Source: Glaciihabitans sp. (GTDB lineage: Bacteria > Actinomycetota > Actinomycetes > Actinomycetales > Microbacteriaceae). Taken from it: DNA of 64,000 nucleotides. The DNA lies in contig JAODMY010000110.1 of assembly GCA_025465535.1 (NCBI GenBank), forward strand, positions 19,335 to 83,334. The letters run 5' to 3'. A model generated the notes under the pieces. It ran no database searches and had not been told where the DNA came from. It was given only the letters and a program-made list of their open reading frames with translations. Below, piece by piece: positions 16,344 through 26,046 of the stretch. The first letter of the stretch is position 1, and every line of letters starts with the position of its first letter. Made by a program: the position numbers and the translations under genes.

Positions 16344-16746
16344 TCACCCCCTCGCCGCGTTCGCGGAGGGCCGTTTGCGGGTGTCCCTCCAACTGGGGTG
16401 ACCACGATATTCTGCGGATCTCGGCGGAAAAATACCCTCACATCCGCGAGTAATCAAGCCTGATTCCACTCATAGGCGTTTCGAAGTTTGCGCGGTACTC
16501 TGATCAAGCACTCCCGATTGCAGCGCCTGTACCCGCCGGCCGGAACGTCGTCCTGACCAGCATCGGTGCCGCAAGAACCCCCTTAGCCCGAATCTTTGGC
16601 AGGTCATGAATTGTCCCGACTTTGAATTCATAGCTACAGGTCGTTTACCCGAAGACGACACGTGCGAATTGGTACTGCCCGCGCGCTCCAACGCGATTGG
16701 AGAACGCTCTCGGCGCTAGCGCCAGCATCAAGCAAGGGTCCAGAAA
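16344..16746. other. 403-bp gene-free interval between purQ and the LuxR regulator
   Basis: No convincing gene on either strand. Just after purQ an imperfect GC-rich hairpin is visible (16349-16370: CCCTC-GC-CGCG-TT-CGCG-GAGGG), a possible terminator without a T-tract. Further on is a TGCGGG (reverse CCCGCA) at 16376 that resembles motifs found before other glycan genes. The rest would hold the promoter and leader of the regulator, but no clear -10/-35 pair was identified. Confidence 0.5.
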
Positions 16747-19464
16747 ATGCCCAACGCTCGAACACTAAAGCCACAAACCACCCGATCCGGTGTGCGACGC
16801 CAGCCCAGCGTCGCGCAGCCAGTCCTCGATCGAGCCGATGACCTCGGCGAGTTGCTCGACGGTGTCGCGTCTCCAGGCTCTGCCATCCTCGTGGTCGGAG
16901 TGCCGGGATCCGGTCGCTCCACGCTCCTCGAAGATGTCCTCGCGAACAGCTCCGTGCGCTGCGTCTGGGTGACGCCGCATCCGTGGGAGCGGTACCAACC
17001 GCTCGCGGGCCTTTCAATGGTGCTGAATACGATCGGGGACCCCCGCATCAGCAAGTTCATCCCCCGCTTCACATTTGCCAATCCGACGGTGGACGAAACA
17101 CTAGCCACCGCGCTCGAACTGCTCCAGCTGCTGCGATCCGGCGAGCGCGAAGAGACGATCCTTCTCATTGACGACGCCGACAAGTTCGACGACCTCACCC
17201 AACTCACGTTTTCCTACCTCGCGGGTCGGCTGGCTGGAACGGGCCTCCGGATGGCAATGGTGGTGACCCCGGAGTCCGCCTACACGACCTTCGCCGGCAT
17301 CCGCAGCGTCTCGATCTCACGCCTCGACGGCGAACGGGCGATGGAACTCGCGCGCGCCATCGCGCCAACGGATGCAGACCCGCAGACCCTCGCCATGGTG
17401 TGCGACGCCTGCGCCGGCCTTCCCGGCATGATCAGCTCGACCTTTGCCCACCTGACCACGGCGCAGCTCGCCGGTCTCGCGCCGCTCGCGCTTCCGCTTT
17501 ACCCCGGGCCAGCTCCCCTCGACCTCGACAGCTGGGACCCCGAGACGGCGCTACTGCTGCGGCGCCTGTCTACCGCGCCACTCTGCAGCCTTTCGGCGCT
17601 TCCCGAGATCCGCGACGGCAACCGCGATCGATTCGAACGCCTGACCTCCCAGGGTGTGCTCGAAATCAACGGGCCCTTCGTGTCGATTCGAGATGGTGCA
17701 CTGCGATCGACGCTGTACTGGTCGATGACGACGGAACAGCGCGAGGAACTGCATCGGGATGCCGCCATCGAAGAGGCAGGACACAGCAACGCTCTCGCGC
17801 TCTGGCACGCCGACCACGGCGACAACGCGCCGGAAGGAAGCAAGGCGCTGATCGCCGAAGCCAGCGAGCTCTATCAGCAGGGCTTCGTGAGCGCGGCGAC
17901 CGAACTCACCGAACGAGCGCTGCTTCTCAGCCACGGGCTGGATGGCATCCTCGACCAGCTGCTCGCGCTATGCGAACGCCTCACGATTGTGTCCGAATTC
18001 GGCCTCGCCCGCCGGTACCTCACCCAGTGCCGTAATGAGGCCCAGGAGCCGGGCCAGCTCGCGGAGTGCCTGCGGCTCGAGGTCACTGTCGCCTCCCTCA
18101 CCGACGAGAGTATCGACGTCGGCGCGGTCGACGTCTACGCGCGGCGCATCCAGAAGAACAGCGCGCGCATCAGCGCCGAGCTGTTGTCGTTTGCCTCGGT
18201 CGCACTCGCAACGGCGGGCGACATCAGTGCGGCGCGAACCCACATCGACCGGGCATATGAGATCCAGCACGCGGATGGCGTTGCCGCGAACAGCGTGCAG
18301 AACTGGAGCCGCCGCTACCTCGACGGAATCGACGGCGCGGGAACCGGACCGACCACGAAGGATGACGCGAACGCGGACGCGGACGACCTGGCGATTTCTG
18401 TGCAACTCGTTCGTGGCCGCGCGCTCATGGTGGAGGAGCACTACGACGAAGCTCGCCACACCTTCCACAGCCTCGCGCTGTCGTCGCCCCGGCGCACCCA
18501 CGGGTCAGCCTGGACTGCTCGCGTTCTCGGTCTCTCGGCCGACAACGAGATTCGCTCGGGGCACTTCGCTGAAGCATCTCGCATCATCGACACCCTCGCA
18601 GAGCTCGCACCGCTGCAGAACTTTCGCAGCCTCCTGTTGTTCGCGTGGAACGAGGCCGTCGTGTACGACAGGCCGACCGCCGAACCGCTGCTGGCGGAGG
18701 CGCGAGACCGGGCGATGCAGTTGCACCAGCCCATCCTGTCGGCGAAGCTGCTCGCGCTGGAAGGATCGCTGGCCCTCATGCGTGGCGACCTCGACGAGGC
18801 ACGGTTCCGGCTGGCGCGCGCCTACGAATCGACGCTCGACCTGCGCCCCGACTACCTTCGCGTGGAGGGCGACTTCATCGAGGTGCTCGCACGCCGTGAC
18901 GAATGGGATGCCGCCCGTCGCGTCACCGCGCGGTTTGCGGAGCGCGCGGCGCAGTATCCGTCCCGCTGGTCCGACACCGTGCTCGCGGGCAGCCGCGCAA
19001 TCGTTGCACCCGATGACCAGCTGCTCCGCGCGTTCCAGCAGGCGCTGACGATTGCAAAGGACGATGGCGCCGGATTCGAGAATGCCCGCGGACGGCTCAA
19101 CTTCGCCTTCGCGCTTGAGCGCTTCGGCCAGGGGCAGCACGCACGCGAACAGCGCCAAACCGCCGAGTTCATGTTCGAAACACTGTCTGCCGCAGGATGG
19201 GCAAGGGCCGTGCGGGATTCGGCCGCAACCATCGAGCCTCTCCTCGAGAATTCACTCCTGTCCTCTCTCACGGAGAGCGAGCTCGCGGTGCTCCGGCTCA
19301 TGCGTAAGGGCCTGCGAAACAAGGACATCGCGGGAGCCCTGTTCGTCTCGCTGCGCACGGTAGAGGTCAGGATCACCCAGATCTACCGCAAGCTCGAGGC
19401 CCGCTCACGCTCCCACCTCTTAACCCTGCTACCCGCAGACATCGATCAGATCGAATCCTTCTGA
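16747..19464 (+). CDS. Large ATPase LuxR-family regulator (LAL/STAND-like)
   Basis: A 905-aa transcription regulator. The N-terminal AAA/STAND ATPase has Walker A GVPGSGRST (about residue 54) and Walker B TILLIDDADKF. A long alpha-helical middle, probably TPR-like, follows. The C-terminal LuxR/GerE helix-turn-helix is near residues 838-900 (LTESELAVLRLMRKGLRNKDIAGALFVSLRTVEVRITQIYRKL). Such proteins switch DNA binding in response to an effector and nucleotide state (family knowledge). It sits at the head of the exopolysaccharide locus and likely controls it (inference). It overlaps the convergent GT2 gene by 19 nt. Confidence 0.88.
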   Translation: MPNARTLKPQTTRSGVRRQPSVAQPVLDRADDLGELLDGVASPGSAILVVGVPGSGRSTLLEDVLANSSVRCVWVTPHPWERYQPLAGLSMVLNTIGDPRISKFIPRFTFANPTVDETLATALELLQLLRSGEREETILLIDDADKFDDLTQLTFSYLAGRLAGTGLRMAMVVTPESAYTTFAGIRSVSISRLDGERAMELARAIAPTDADPQTLAMVCDACAGLPGMISSTFAHLTTAQLAGLAPLALPLYPGPAPLDLDSWDPETALLLRRLSTAPLCSLSALPEIRDGNRDRFERLTSQGVLEINGPFVSIRDGALRSTLYWSMTTEQREELHRDAAIEEAGHSNALALWHADHGDNAPEGSKALIAEASELYQQGFVSAATELTERALLLSHGLDGILDQLLALCERLTIVSEFGLARRYLTQCRNEAQEPGQLAECLRLEVTVASLTDESIDVGAVDVYARRIQKNSARISAELLSFASVALATAGDISAARTHIDRAYEIQHADGVAANSVQNWSRRYLDGIDGAGTGPTTKDDANADADDLAISVQLVRGRALMVEEHYDEARHTFHSLALSSPRRTHGSAWTARVLGLSADNEIRSGHFAEASRIIDTLAELAPLQNFRSLLLFAWNEAVVYDRPTAEPLLAEARDRAMQLHQPILSAKLLALEGSLALMRGDLDEARFRLARAYESTLDLRPDYLRVEGDFIEVLARRDEWDAARRVTARFAERAAQYPSRWSDTVLAGSRAIVAPDDQLLRAFQQALTIAKDDGAGFENARGRLNFAFALERFGQGQHAREQRQTAEFMFETLSAAGWARAVRDSAATIEPLLENSLLSSLTESELAVLRLMRKGLRNKDIAGALFVSLRTVEVRITQIYRKLEARSRSHLLTLLPADIDQIESF

Positions 19465-20729
19465 GGCACGGCTGCCCGCCGTTGCGGGCTCTGCCAGACC
19501 CCGCTCGATGAGCCACCGAGCGCACGGCGGAACGCGACGAGGCAGAGCACAGCGTCGAGGACGCGCAAGAGTGGGAAGACCGGCGCGTACCAAAGGAATC
19601 GGGCATTCCTCGCGAGGACGGCCGTCGCCATCGACAACGCGATATCCGGAACGAAGATGCCGAGAATCAGGACCCATCCGGGGAGCAAGGTCGAGAAGGC
19701 CAAAAGGCTCCCTGTCGAGTCCCATCCCCAACTGACGAACACTCCCGACACCTCGGACAGCAGGGCGACGGGTGGCGTGATTACCAGCATCACGCAGGCG
19801 ATGAGCAACTCGATGACCGACAGCCAGGTCACGAGGAAAAAGACCCGCGCGCGCCAGCCGTGCCGCAGCAGCGTCTGCCAGAAGCCCAGCGACCACCGCT
19901 GGACCTGCTTCGAGTATTCGTGGAGCGTGTCCGGATCCTGGGTGTGAGCGATGGCCGCGCGGGGATTGAAGGCAATCCGGCCAAGAGACTTCGCGTGGAT
20001 CTCGAACGTCATGTTGTAGTCCTCGATGCTGAGGCCGGGAGCATCGATGTCGATCGAGCCGACAACCCTGGTCCTGTACATGCTGGCAAAACCAGGAACG
20101 ATCGAGACCACGTTCACCAGTCGGGAGGCCTGCCCATACTTCAGCAGGTACTGCACCGCTATATAGACGCGCTGCCGGTACGTCACCAGAATCCGTCCAA
20201 TGAGGGTTTCGGGCGCCGGAGAGAAGATTGTCGACGCCCGGCCGGCGACCGCAACGATCTCGGGGTCGTCAAAGAGTGGCAGCCCGGAATCCAGATAGTC
20301 GTCGGCGAGCACCGTGTCCGCGTCCAACAGCATGACGACGTCGTACCGGTCGATGAGGTCGAAGTATTTGATCGCGGCCACGATAGCGCCGGCCTTACCG
20401 CGATTGGGATTGAGGTCGAGCACGTTGGCCCCCCGGCTGATGGCCAGTTCTGTAGTCGCATCCGATGAACCGTCGGACGCGACGTAGATCTGCCCGCACG
20501 GAACCTGTGCCATCGCGGAGGCGAGTGTCTTCTCGATCACGAGCTCCTCATTGTGAGCGGCGATGACGATCGCGACCGATCCCTTATTGATCACCGGGCG
20601 ATAGCCGTCCGGCACCCGACGGAGCGCACCGGAGATTGCGCGAATGATCCCGGCACTCGACCAGAACAGGGTACCGACGCCGACGACGCCGATGAAGGTG
20701 ACGAGCAGGACAATCGTTGCCGGTTGCAC
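19446..20729 (-). CDS. Processive family 2 glycosyltransferase (polysaccharide synthase)
   Basis: A 427-aa membrane glycosyltransferase of the chitin/hyaluronan/PNAG synthase type. An N-terminal TM segment leads to a GT-A domain with VAIVIAAHNEE, VASDGSSD, MLLDADT (metal Asp), an IEDYN acceptor motif near residue 240, and QVQRW, the processivity motif. Several C-terminal TM helices follow. This predicts polymer synthesis coupled to export at the membrane. With GlmS and a polysaccharide deacetylase encoded close by, an amino-sugar polymer is plausible (inference). GTG start; divergent from the dehydrogenase operon. Confidence 0.88.
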   Translation of the reverse strand: MQPATIVLLVTFIGVVGVGTLFWSSAGIIRAISGALRRVPDGYRPVINKGSVAIVIAAHNEELVIEKTLASAMAQVPCGQIYVASDGSSDATTELAISRGANVLDLNPNRGKAGAIVAAIKYFDLIDRYDVVMLLDADTVLADDYLDSGLPLFDDPEIVAVAGRASTIFSPAPETLIGRILVTYRQRVYIAVQYLLKYGQASRLVNVVSIVPGFASMYRTRVVGSIDIDAPGLSIEDYNMTFEIHAKSLGRIAFNPRAAIAHTQDPDTLHEYSKQVQRWSLGFWQTLLRHGWRARVFFLVTWLSVIELLIACVMLVITPPVALLSEVSGVFVSWGWDSTGSLLAFSTLLPGWVLILGIFVPDIALSMATAVLARNARFLWYAPVFPLLRVLDAVLCLVAFRRALGGSSSGVWQSPQRRAAVPQKDSI

Positions 20730-20965
20730 TTGGTCGTCCCTTCATCTTCGCGAGAACGCCGGCGTCCGCTGTTGTCGGAAGCCTTCCGATCTCAGGTTAT
20801 TAGCCGCGGGACCTCCCGCATATAGCGATTCCCGCACCGTTTTGCGGGTCGTACGGGCCCCCGCATTCCCTCCCCGCAATTCCGCATAGTCTGCCGCGGG
20901 CCCTCGCTGTGGGCGGCGGAATGGGCAAGTGTAATCGCCAGCCCCCTCCCCGAAAGTAGGCGATC
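20730..20965. promoter_or_regulatory. Divergent control region of the GT2 and dehydrogenase genes, with CCCGCA motifs
   Basis: Between two divergent glycan genes, CCCGCA occurs at 20815, 20831, 20860 and 20873, with its reverse complement at 20843 and TCCGCA at 20881. The 20831/20843 pair forms a small inverted repeat. The recurrence within about 75 bp is far above background, and related motifs precede other glycan genes (26163, 37373). It is a likely regulator-binding region; the LuxR regulator next door is the obvious candidate, though untested. Confidence 0.5.
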
Positions 20966-22330
20966 ATGTCCACACTTACCCCAACCGTCCAGGATGAGCG
21001 CGACGAGCCACGTCGCCCCCGGACCCGGCGGCCTCGAGCCGTACCCCGCAGCATCACCAACCCGGAATTCGACTTCGATGTCGCGATCGTCGGTCTCGGC
21101 TATGTCGGCCTTCCGACCGCGATCTCGTACCACGCGGGTGGATCCCGAGTCCTCGGACTCGATGCGAGCGAGGCACGTCTTGCGACCATCACCCACGGTG
21201 AAGCCGACCTGCTCGACCGCGACCAGCGTCGCCTCTCGGAGGCACTGACCACCGAGCGACTGCACTTGACCTCGCATGCAGCCGACCTCGGCCGTGCCGC
21301 CGCAGTTGTAATCTGCGTGCCGACTCCGGTGGACCACTACCTGACCCCCGACCTTCGCATGCTCACGGCAGCCTGCCAGACCGTGGTCGCGAACGCCGTA
21401 CCCGGCCAGTTGCTTCTCCTCACCTCGACCACGTACGTCGGATGCACGGATGACCTGCTCGTTGGCCCCCTGCGAGAGCGCGGCTTCGAAATCGGCGAAG
21501 ACATCTTCGTCGCTTTCAGCGCAGAGCGAATCGACCCTGGCAATGACGCGGTCGACCAGGAGGCGATTCCCCGAGTCGTCGGCGGCGCCACTCCGGAGTG
21601 TGAAATCCAGGCGGACATACTGCTGCGCCGATACGCGAACGAGGTGCATCACGTCGGTTCCCTCGCCGCCGCGGAGATGACCAAGCTCCTGGAGAACACG
21701 TTCCGCGCTGTCAACATCGCTCTCGCCAACGAGTTCGCCGACATCTGCGCGCACCTCGGAATCCCGGTAAACGATGTCATCGACGCCGCCGCGACGAAGC
21801 CGTACGGCTTCATGGCGTTCCGGCCAGGGCCCGGCGTCGGCGGCCATTGCATCCCGTGCGACCCGCACTACCTCCTCTGGCAACTCCGTCGCGAACGCGT
21901 TTCAGCCCCGCTCATCGAGCGCACCATGGCCGAGATCGCCAGCCGCCCCGGCCGCATGGTCGAGCGGGCACAGGCACTCCTGTCGGAGAACGGCGTTTCG
22001 CTGAGCCGAGCCCGCATCCTCGTCGTCGGAATTTCCTACAAGCCGGATGTCGCCGACCTGCGCGAGTCCCCTGCTCTCGAAATCCTGTCCGCGTTCGCAC
22101 GCGCCGGTGCTTCCGTCGGTTTTGTGGACAGCCACTTCGAGCAGGTGACCCTCGATTCGGGTGACATCGTCCCCGCAACCCGGCGACCCGAGTTCTTCCA
22201 GCCCGACCTCGTGCTCATCCACACCCGGCATTCGGACGCCGACCTCGACTGGATCCAGGACTGGCATCTTGTGCTCGATCCGCGGTATCCGGATGCTGTG
22301 ACAAACACCGTTACGGGGGTGACCTCATGA
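20966..22330 (+). CDS. Nucleotide-sugar dehydrogenase (UDP-ManNAcA/UDP-HexNAcA type)
   Basis: A 454-aa NAD-dependent dehydrogenase making a uronic acid. A basic N-terminal extension of about 35 residues precedes the Rossmann motif IVGLGYVGLP. The catalytic cysteine lies in GPGVGGHCIPCDPHYL and the C-terminal domain has VVGISYKPDVADLRESPALEI. The GHCIPCDP form fits the WecC/TviB-like (UDP-HexNAc) branch better than UDP-glucose dehydrogenase, but the substrate is inferred. First gene of an operon; overlaps the epimerase by ATGA. Confidence 0.85.
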   Translation: MSTLTPTVQDERDEPRRPRTRRPRAVPRSITNPEFDFDVAIVGLGYVGLPTAISYHAGGSRVLGLDASEARLATITHGEADLLDRDQRRLSEALTTERLHLTSHAADLGRAAAVVICVPTPVDHYLTPDLRMLTAACQTVVANAVPGQLLLLTSTTYVGCTDDLLVGPLRERGFEIGEDIFVAFSAERIDPGNDAVDQEAIPRVVGGATPECEIQADILLRRYANEVHHVGSLAAAEMTKLLENTFRAVNIALANEFADICAHLGIPVNDVIDAAATKPYGFMAFRPGPGVGGHCIPCDPHYLLWQLRRERVSAPLIERTMAEIASRPGRMVERAQALLSENGVSLSRARILVVGISYKPDVADLRESPALEILSAFARAGASVGFVDSHFEQVTLDSGDIVPATRRPEFFQPDLVLIHTRHSDADLDWIQDWHLVLDPRYPDAVTNTVTGVTS

Positions 22331-23355
22331 GGTCTCTCATCACCGGTGGAGCAGGATTCATCGGTAGCCACCTGGTTGAACACCTGCTCGCACGCGGCGA
22401 TTCTGTGATCGTCCTCGACGACCTCAGCACCGGCAACATCGCAAACCTCAGTGCGGTCCGTGATGATCCGCGCTTCGAGTTGGTGATCGGCACGATTCTC
22501 GATCCGGCCGTCGTGCTCGACTGTGTTTCGAGGTCCGACCGGGTGTTTCACCTGGCAGCGGCAGTGGGCGTCAAGCTCATCGTCGATGAGCCACTAGCGA
22601 GCCTGCGTGCGAACATCCACGGCACCGAGAACGTGCTGGCTGCCTGCGCCGACACCGGTGCGACACTCCTGCTCGCGTCAACGAGTGAGATTTACGGGAA
22701 GAACGAATCGGACAGCCTCTCAGAGGAGTCCGATCGCATTCTCGGATCGACGCTCAAATCGCGCTGGAGCTACGCCGCCGCCAAAGGCATCGACGAGGCC
22801 TTTGCGCATGCCTACTGGACCCAGTTCGGCCTGCCCGTCTCGATCATTCGCCTGTTCAACACGATCGGCCAGCGCCAGAAGGGTCGCTACGGAATGGTCG
22901 TGCCGAGCCTCGTCGGCCAGGCCCTGCGGGGCGAGCCGCTGACCGTCTTCGGCAACGGGAAGCAGACCCGCTGCTTCTCCTCGGTTCACGACATCGTTCC
23001 GGCCATCGTGCGGATCGCCGAGTCCACCGTGGCCTACGGCAAGGCGTACAACCTGGGCGGCGCAGAGGAAATCTCCATCCTCGAGCTGGCCGAGTTGATC
23101 ATCCGCACCACCGGCAGCACGAGCGAGATCGAACTCGTGGCATACGAGAACGCCTACGGTAGCGGATACGAAGACATGCGCCGCCGGGTGCCGGACAACA
23201 CGCTCTCTCACGAGCTCGTCGGCTTCGTCCCGCGTATTCGCATCGAGGCAATGGTTCGAGAAGTCGCGCAGAGCCTATCGACGGCGGTGGACGGCGACGA
23301 CTGGATCATGTCGCAGGCGCACCCTGCGCACGTACCAGCCGGCGCGGTGTCCTGA
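22327..23355 (+). CDS. NAD-dependent epimerase/dehydratase (UDP-sugar 4-epimerase-like)
   Basis: A 342-aa extended short-chain dehydrogenase. The NAD motif is GGAGFIGSHLVEHLL. Active-site landmarks are STSEIYGKN and SYAAAKGIDE, where the YxxxK has the family's catalytic Tyr and Lys. It probably epimerises or decarboxylates a UDP-hexuronic or UDP-HexNAc sugar in the same operon. Both ends overlap neighbouring genes (ATGA and one base), so it is translationally coupled. Confidence 0.83.
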   Translation: MRSLITGGAGFIGSHLVEHLLARGDSVIVLDDLSTGNIANLSAVRDDPRFELVIGTILDPAVVLDCVSRSDRVFHLAAAVGVKLIVDEPLASLRANIHGTENVLAACADTGATLLLASTSEIYGKNESDSLSEESDRILGSTLKSRWSYAAAKGIDEAFAHAYWTQFGLPVSIIRLFNTIGQRQKGRYGMVVPSLVGQALRGEPLTVFGNGKQTRCFSSVHDIVPAIVRIAESTVAYGKAYNLGGAEEISILELAELIIRTTGSTSEIELVAYENAYGSGYEDMRRRVPDNTLSHELVGFVPRIRIEAMVREVAQSLSTAVDGDDWIMSQAHPAHVPAGAVS

Positions 23356-25160
23356 TGTGCGGGATCGTCGCGTGCCGCACAACCGACTCGGCACCCGACT
23401 ACCTGTGTGAGTCACTCGAAGCGCTCGAATACCGGGGATACGACTCGGTCGGCATCGCGGTTCAGACGGTGGGCGGCGGTGCCCTGCGGTTACGGAGCAC
23501 CCGCCGCGTGGCCGACCTGGTGGAACAGATGGCGGCCGTGGCAACGCGCGAGCTCACGGGTGTCGGCATCGGCCACACCCGCTGGGCGACGCACGGCGGC
23601 GTCTCGGAGCGCAACGCGCATCCGCACACCGACTGCACCGGCTCGGTGCACGTCGTTCACAACGGCATTATCGAGAACTGTGATGAACTGCGCGCCACGC
23701 TGACGTCCGCGGGTCACCTTTTCTCTTCCGACGTCGATAGCGAGGTGATCGCGCACCTGGTGGAGGACGAATTGGCATTCGGTGCCGACCTCGCCGACGC
23801 GCTCAGTCACACGATCGACCGCTGCGAAGGTTCCGGCGCGATCGTAGTAATGGATTCGCACTCCGGGCGGATCGTTGGCGCAAGTCGCCACGCTCCTCTC
23901 GTGGTCGCGGCATCGCCGAACGGTTCGTTCCTTGCGAGCGACATCAGCGCGTTCGGGCCGCGAGTCGCCTCGTTCCAGGTGCTCCGCGATGGCGATGTCG
24001 TCGAATTGGCCGCGCCACTGCGCTGGACTGGCATCCGGCCAGACCAGCCAGATGTGGTCACGCACGAGTGGGCTGGCACCGAGCTCGGTCTGCACGGGTA
24101 TCCCGACCACATGGCCAAGGAGATCGACGAGCAACCCGAGCTCGCCGCGCGCATCCTCGACCGGGTCGGTGCCAGTGCGACGAACGGCTCGCTGTGGCGA
24201 TCCCTCGATCTCCCCGACTTCGACAGGGTCGCGATCGTGGGATGCGGCACCTCGCTCAACGCCGGCGGGATCGTCGCCGCGGCGTTCCGTCGATTCGGCA
24301 GGATGCCCGCTGAGACGGTCATCGCCAGCGAAGCCGCGGAGGCCGTGCTCAGCCCACGCACGCTCGTCATCGCCATGAGCCAGTCGGGCGAAACCGCGGA
24401 CATCCTGCGCGCTCTCGATGGTGACAACCTTGCGCTCTGCCAGGTGCTCGCCATCACCAACAATCCACACTCGAGTCTCGCTCGTCGCGCGAACGCGATC
24501 GTCGAGTGCAGTGCGGGGCACGAAATCGGAGTTGCCGCTACCAAGACGTTTGTCGCCCAGGTGCTTACTGGTGTCGCGGTCGCGATCTCTGCGCTGCACG
24601 AACTCGGCCGCGTCGACCGCGCGAATACCGAATCGATCCTGGATGACCTTCGTCGGATGCCCGACCTCCTGGCGCAGTCGCTCACCATTGCGAAAGATGT
24701 CGTGCCGCCACTCGCGGCCCAGCTCATCGACGCCCCCGGTGTGATCTTCCTCGGCCGCGGTGCCGGCGTCGTCTACGCGGCCGAGGGCGCACTCAAGCTC
24801 AAAGAGCTGACCTACCGCTGGGCCGAGCACTATCCTGCGGGCGAGCTGAAGCACGGCCCCCTCGCGCTGGTTGAGGAGGGCACTCCCGTCGTCGTAGTCG
24901 ACAGCGGGGGCTCAAGGATCGCGGGCAACATCGCCGAAGTTGCCGCGCGCGGTGCGCGGCTCATCACGATCGGCGGCGCCGGCAGCACCATCCCGGCGCT
25001 CGGCCACAGCCTGATTGCTCCCGTCGATAACGGATTCCAGCCGTGCGGTCCGCTCGAAAGCGTCATTCCGATGCAGGTACTCGCCCGGGAGCTCGCCCTC
25101 GACCTCGGTCGCGACGTCGACAAGCCCAGAAACCTTGCAAAATCAGTGACTGTGGAGTGA
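23355..25160 (+). CDS. glmS: Glutamine-fructose-6-phosphate aminotransferase
   Basis: Makes glucosamine-6-phosphate, the entry to UDP-GlcNAc. The N-terminal glutaminase begins MCGIVACRT with Cys2 and LEYRGYDSVGIAV. Two SIS isomerase domains follow (VGCGTSLNAG; MSQSGETADIL; PRNLAKSVTVE at the end). At 601 aa it is full length. Its place inside the glycan operon suggests a pathway-dedicated copy; a housekeeping copy would be expected elsewhere (inference). The ATG overlaps the epimerase stop by one base. Confidence 0.93.
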   Translation: MCGIVACRTTDSAPDYLCESLEALEYRGYDSVGIAVQTVGGGALRLRSTRRVADLVEQMAAVATRELTGVGIGHTRWATHGGVSERNAHPHTDCTGSVHVVHNGIIENCDELRATLTSAGHLFSSDVDSEVIAHLVEDELAFGADLADALSHTIDRCEGSGAIVVMDSHSGRIVGASRHAPLVVAASPNGSFLASDISAFGPRVASFQVLRDGDVVELAAPLRWTGIRPDQPDVVTHEWAGTELGLHGYPDHMAKEIDEQPELAARILDRVGASATNGSLWRSLDLPDFDRVAIVGCGTSLNAGGIVAAAFRRFGRMPAETVIASEAAEAVLSPRTLVIAMSQSGETADILRALDGDNLALCQVLAITNNPHSSLARRANAIVECSAGHEIGVAATKTFVAQVLTGVAVAISALHELGRVDRANTESILDDLRRMPDLLAQSLTIAKDVVPPLAAQLIDAPGVIFLGRGAGVVYAAEGALKLKELTYRWAEHYPAGELKHGPLALVEEGTPVVVVDSGGSRIAGNIAEVAARGARLITIGGAGSTIPALGHSLIAPVDNGFQPCGPLESVIPMQVLARELALDLGRDVDKPRNLAKSVTVE

Positions 25161-25170
25161 GCTTAGACAG

Positions 25171-26046
25171 ATGAGACCCCGCCGGTCCGTGACGCTGGCG
25201 GCAATCGCGGTGGCGGCGGCCGGGATAGCCGTCCTCTGGTCGTGCACGGAGAAATCCGACACCACCGTGACGGCTCCCACGCCGTTGCCAACGGCGACGA
25301 CGTCGTCCCCGCCGCCGATTCCGACACTGACTCCAACGGCAAGTCCAATGCCCACTACGACTCCTCCCCCGAAACCCCCTCCCGCCCCGGCCAATCCTTA
25401 CCCGTGGCACACCAACATCGTTTCGACCACATTCTGGGTTGGCGAGATCTTCGATCCCAACGCTTCCGACGGCAGCCAGGTGATTTCGACCTACGACGCC
25501 CACTGGTACGCCAACTACGGCGGGTGCGACGGCGTGGTCGCGAACGGTGACTGCAGCACCGAGAGGCGCACGGCGCAGAACGGGTACTTCCCGCTCCGGA
25601 TGACGCCGAAGCAGAACCCGTTCTATCTCGACCTGCCGTTCGATGACATCAACGACCCTGCCGCCTTCGCGCGTCGCGGCCAGGTGATCCCGTGGGCCAC
25701 CTCCCCGAAGTACGCACCGTACGTCCGCGATCCCAACCTGAGCCTGATGAAGAATCGCTGGGTCGAGTTGAAAAAGGGCGGCGCGACCTGTTACGGGCAG
25801 ATCGAGGATGCCGGCCCCGGAGAATACAACGACGCGAACTACGTCTTCGGCAGCGGTGACGCCCGTCCGAAAAACCAACGCTATGGGGGCGCCGGACTCG
25901 ATGTCTCTCCCGCAATAAATGGATGCCTCGGGTTCGCCGAACTGGACGGCGACACCGACCTCGTGGCGTGGCGTTTCATCGAGGCCAATCAGGTGCCGGC
26001 CGGCCCATGGACGCGCATCATCACCTCGACGCCGGTAGAGGAATGA
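25171..26046 (+). CDS. Secreted or membrane-anchored protein with barrel-like domain
   Basis: A 291-aa exported protein. The N-terminal hydrophobic segment ends LWSC, an imperfect lipobox, then a Pro/Thr/Ser linker spans about residues 28-78. The globular part contains TTFWVGEIFDPNASDGSQVISTYDAHWYANYGGCDGV and GQIEDAGPGEYND...GAGLDVSPA. The last motif recalls the double-psi beta-barrel of RlpA/expansin-like proteins (inference). Four cysteines could pair. It starts 10 nt after glmS, so it belongs to the same operon, and is likely a cell-surface glycan-binding or glycan-modifying factor. Confidence 0.65.
   Translation: MRPRRSVTLAAIAVAAAGIAVLWSCTEKSDTTVTAPTPLPTATTSSPPPIPTLTPTASPMPTTTPPPKPPPAPANPYPWHTNIVSTTFWVGEIFDPNASDGSQVISTYDAHWYANYGGCDGVVANGDCSTERRTAQNGYFPLRMTPKQNPFYLDLPFDDINDPAAFARRGQVIPWATSPKYAPYVRDPNLSLMKNRWVELKKGGATCYGQIEDAGPGEYNDANYVFGSGDARPKNQRYGGAGLDVSPAINGCLGFAELDGDTDLVAWRFIEANQVPAGPWTRIITSTPVEE

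Noticed and set aside
23490-24854. 454-aa minus ORF opposite glmS
   Set aside because: Antisense shadow with low-complexity composition.
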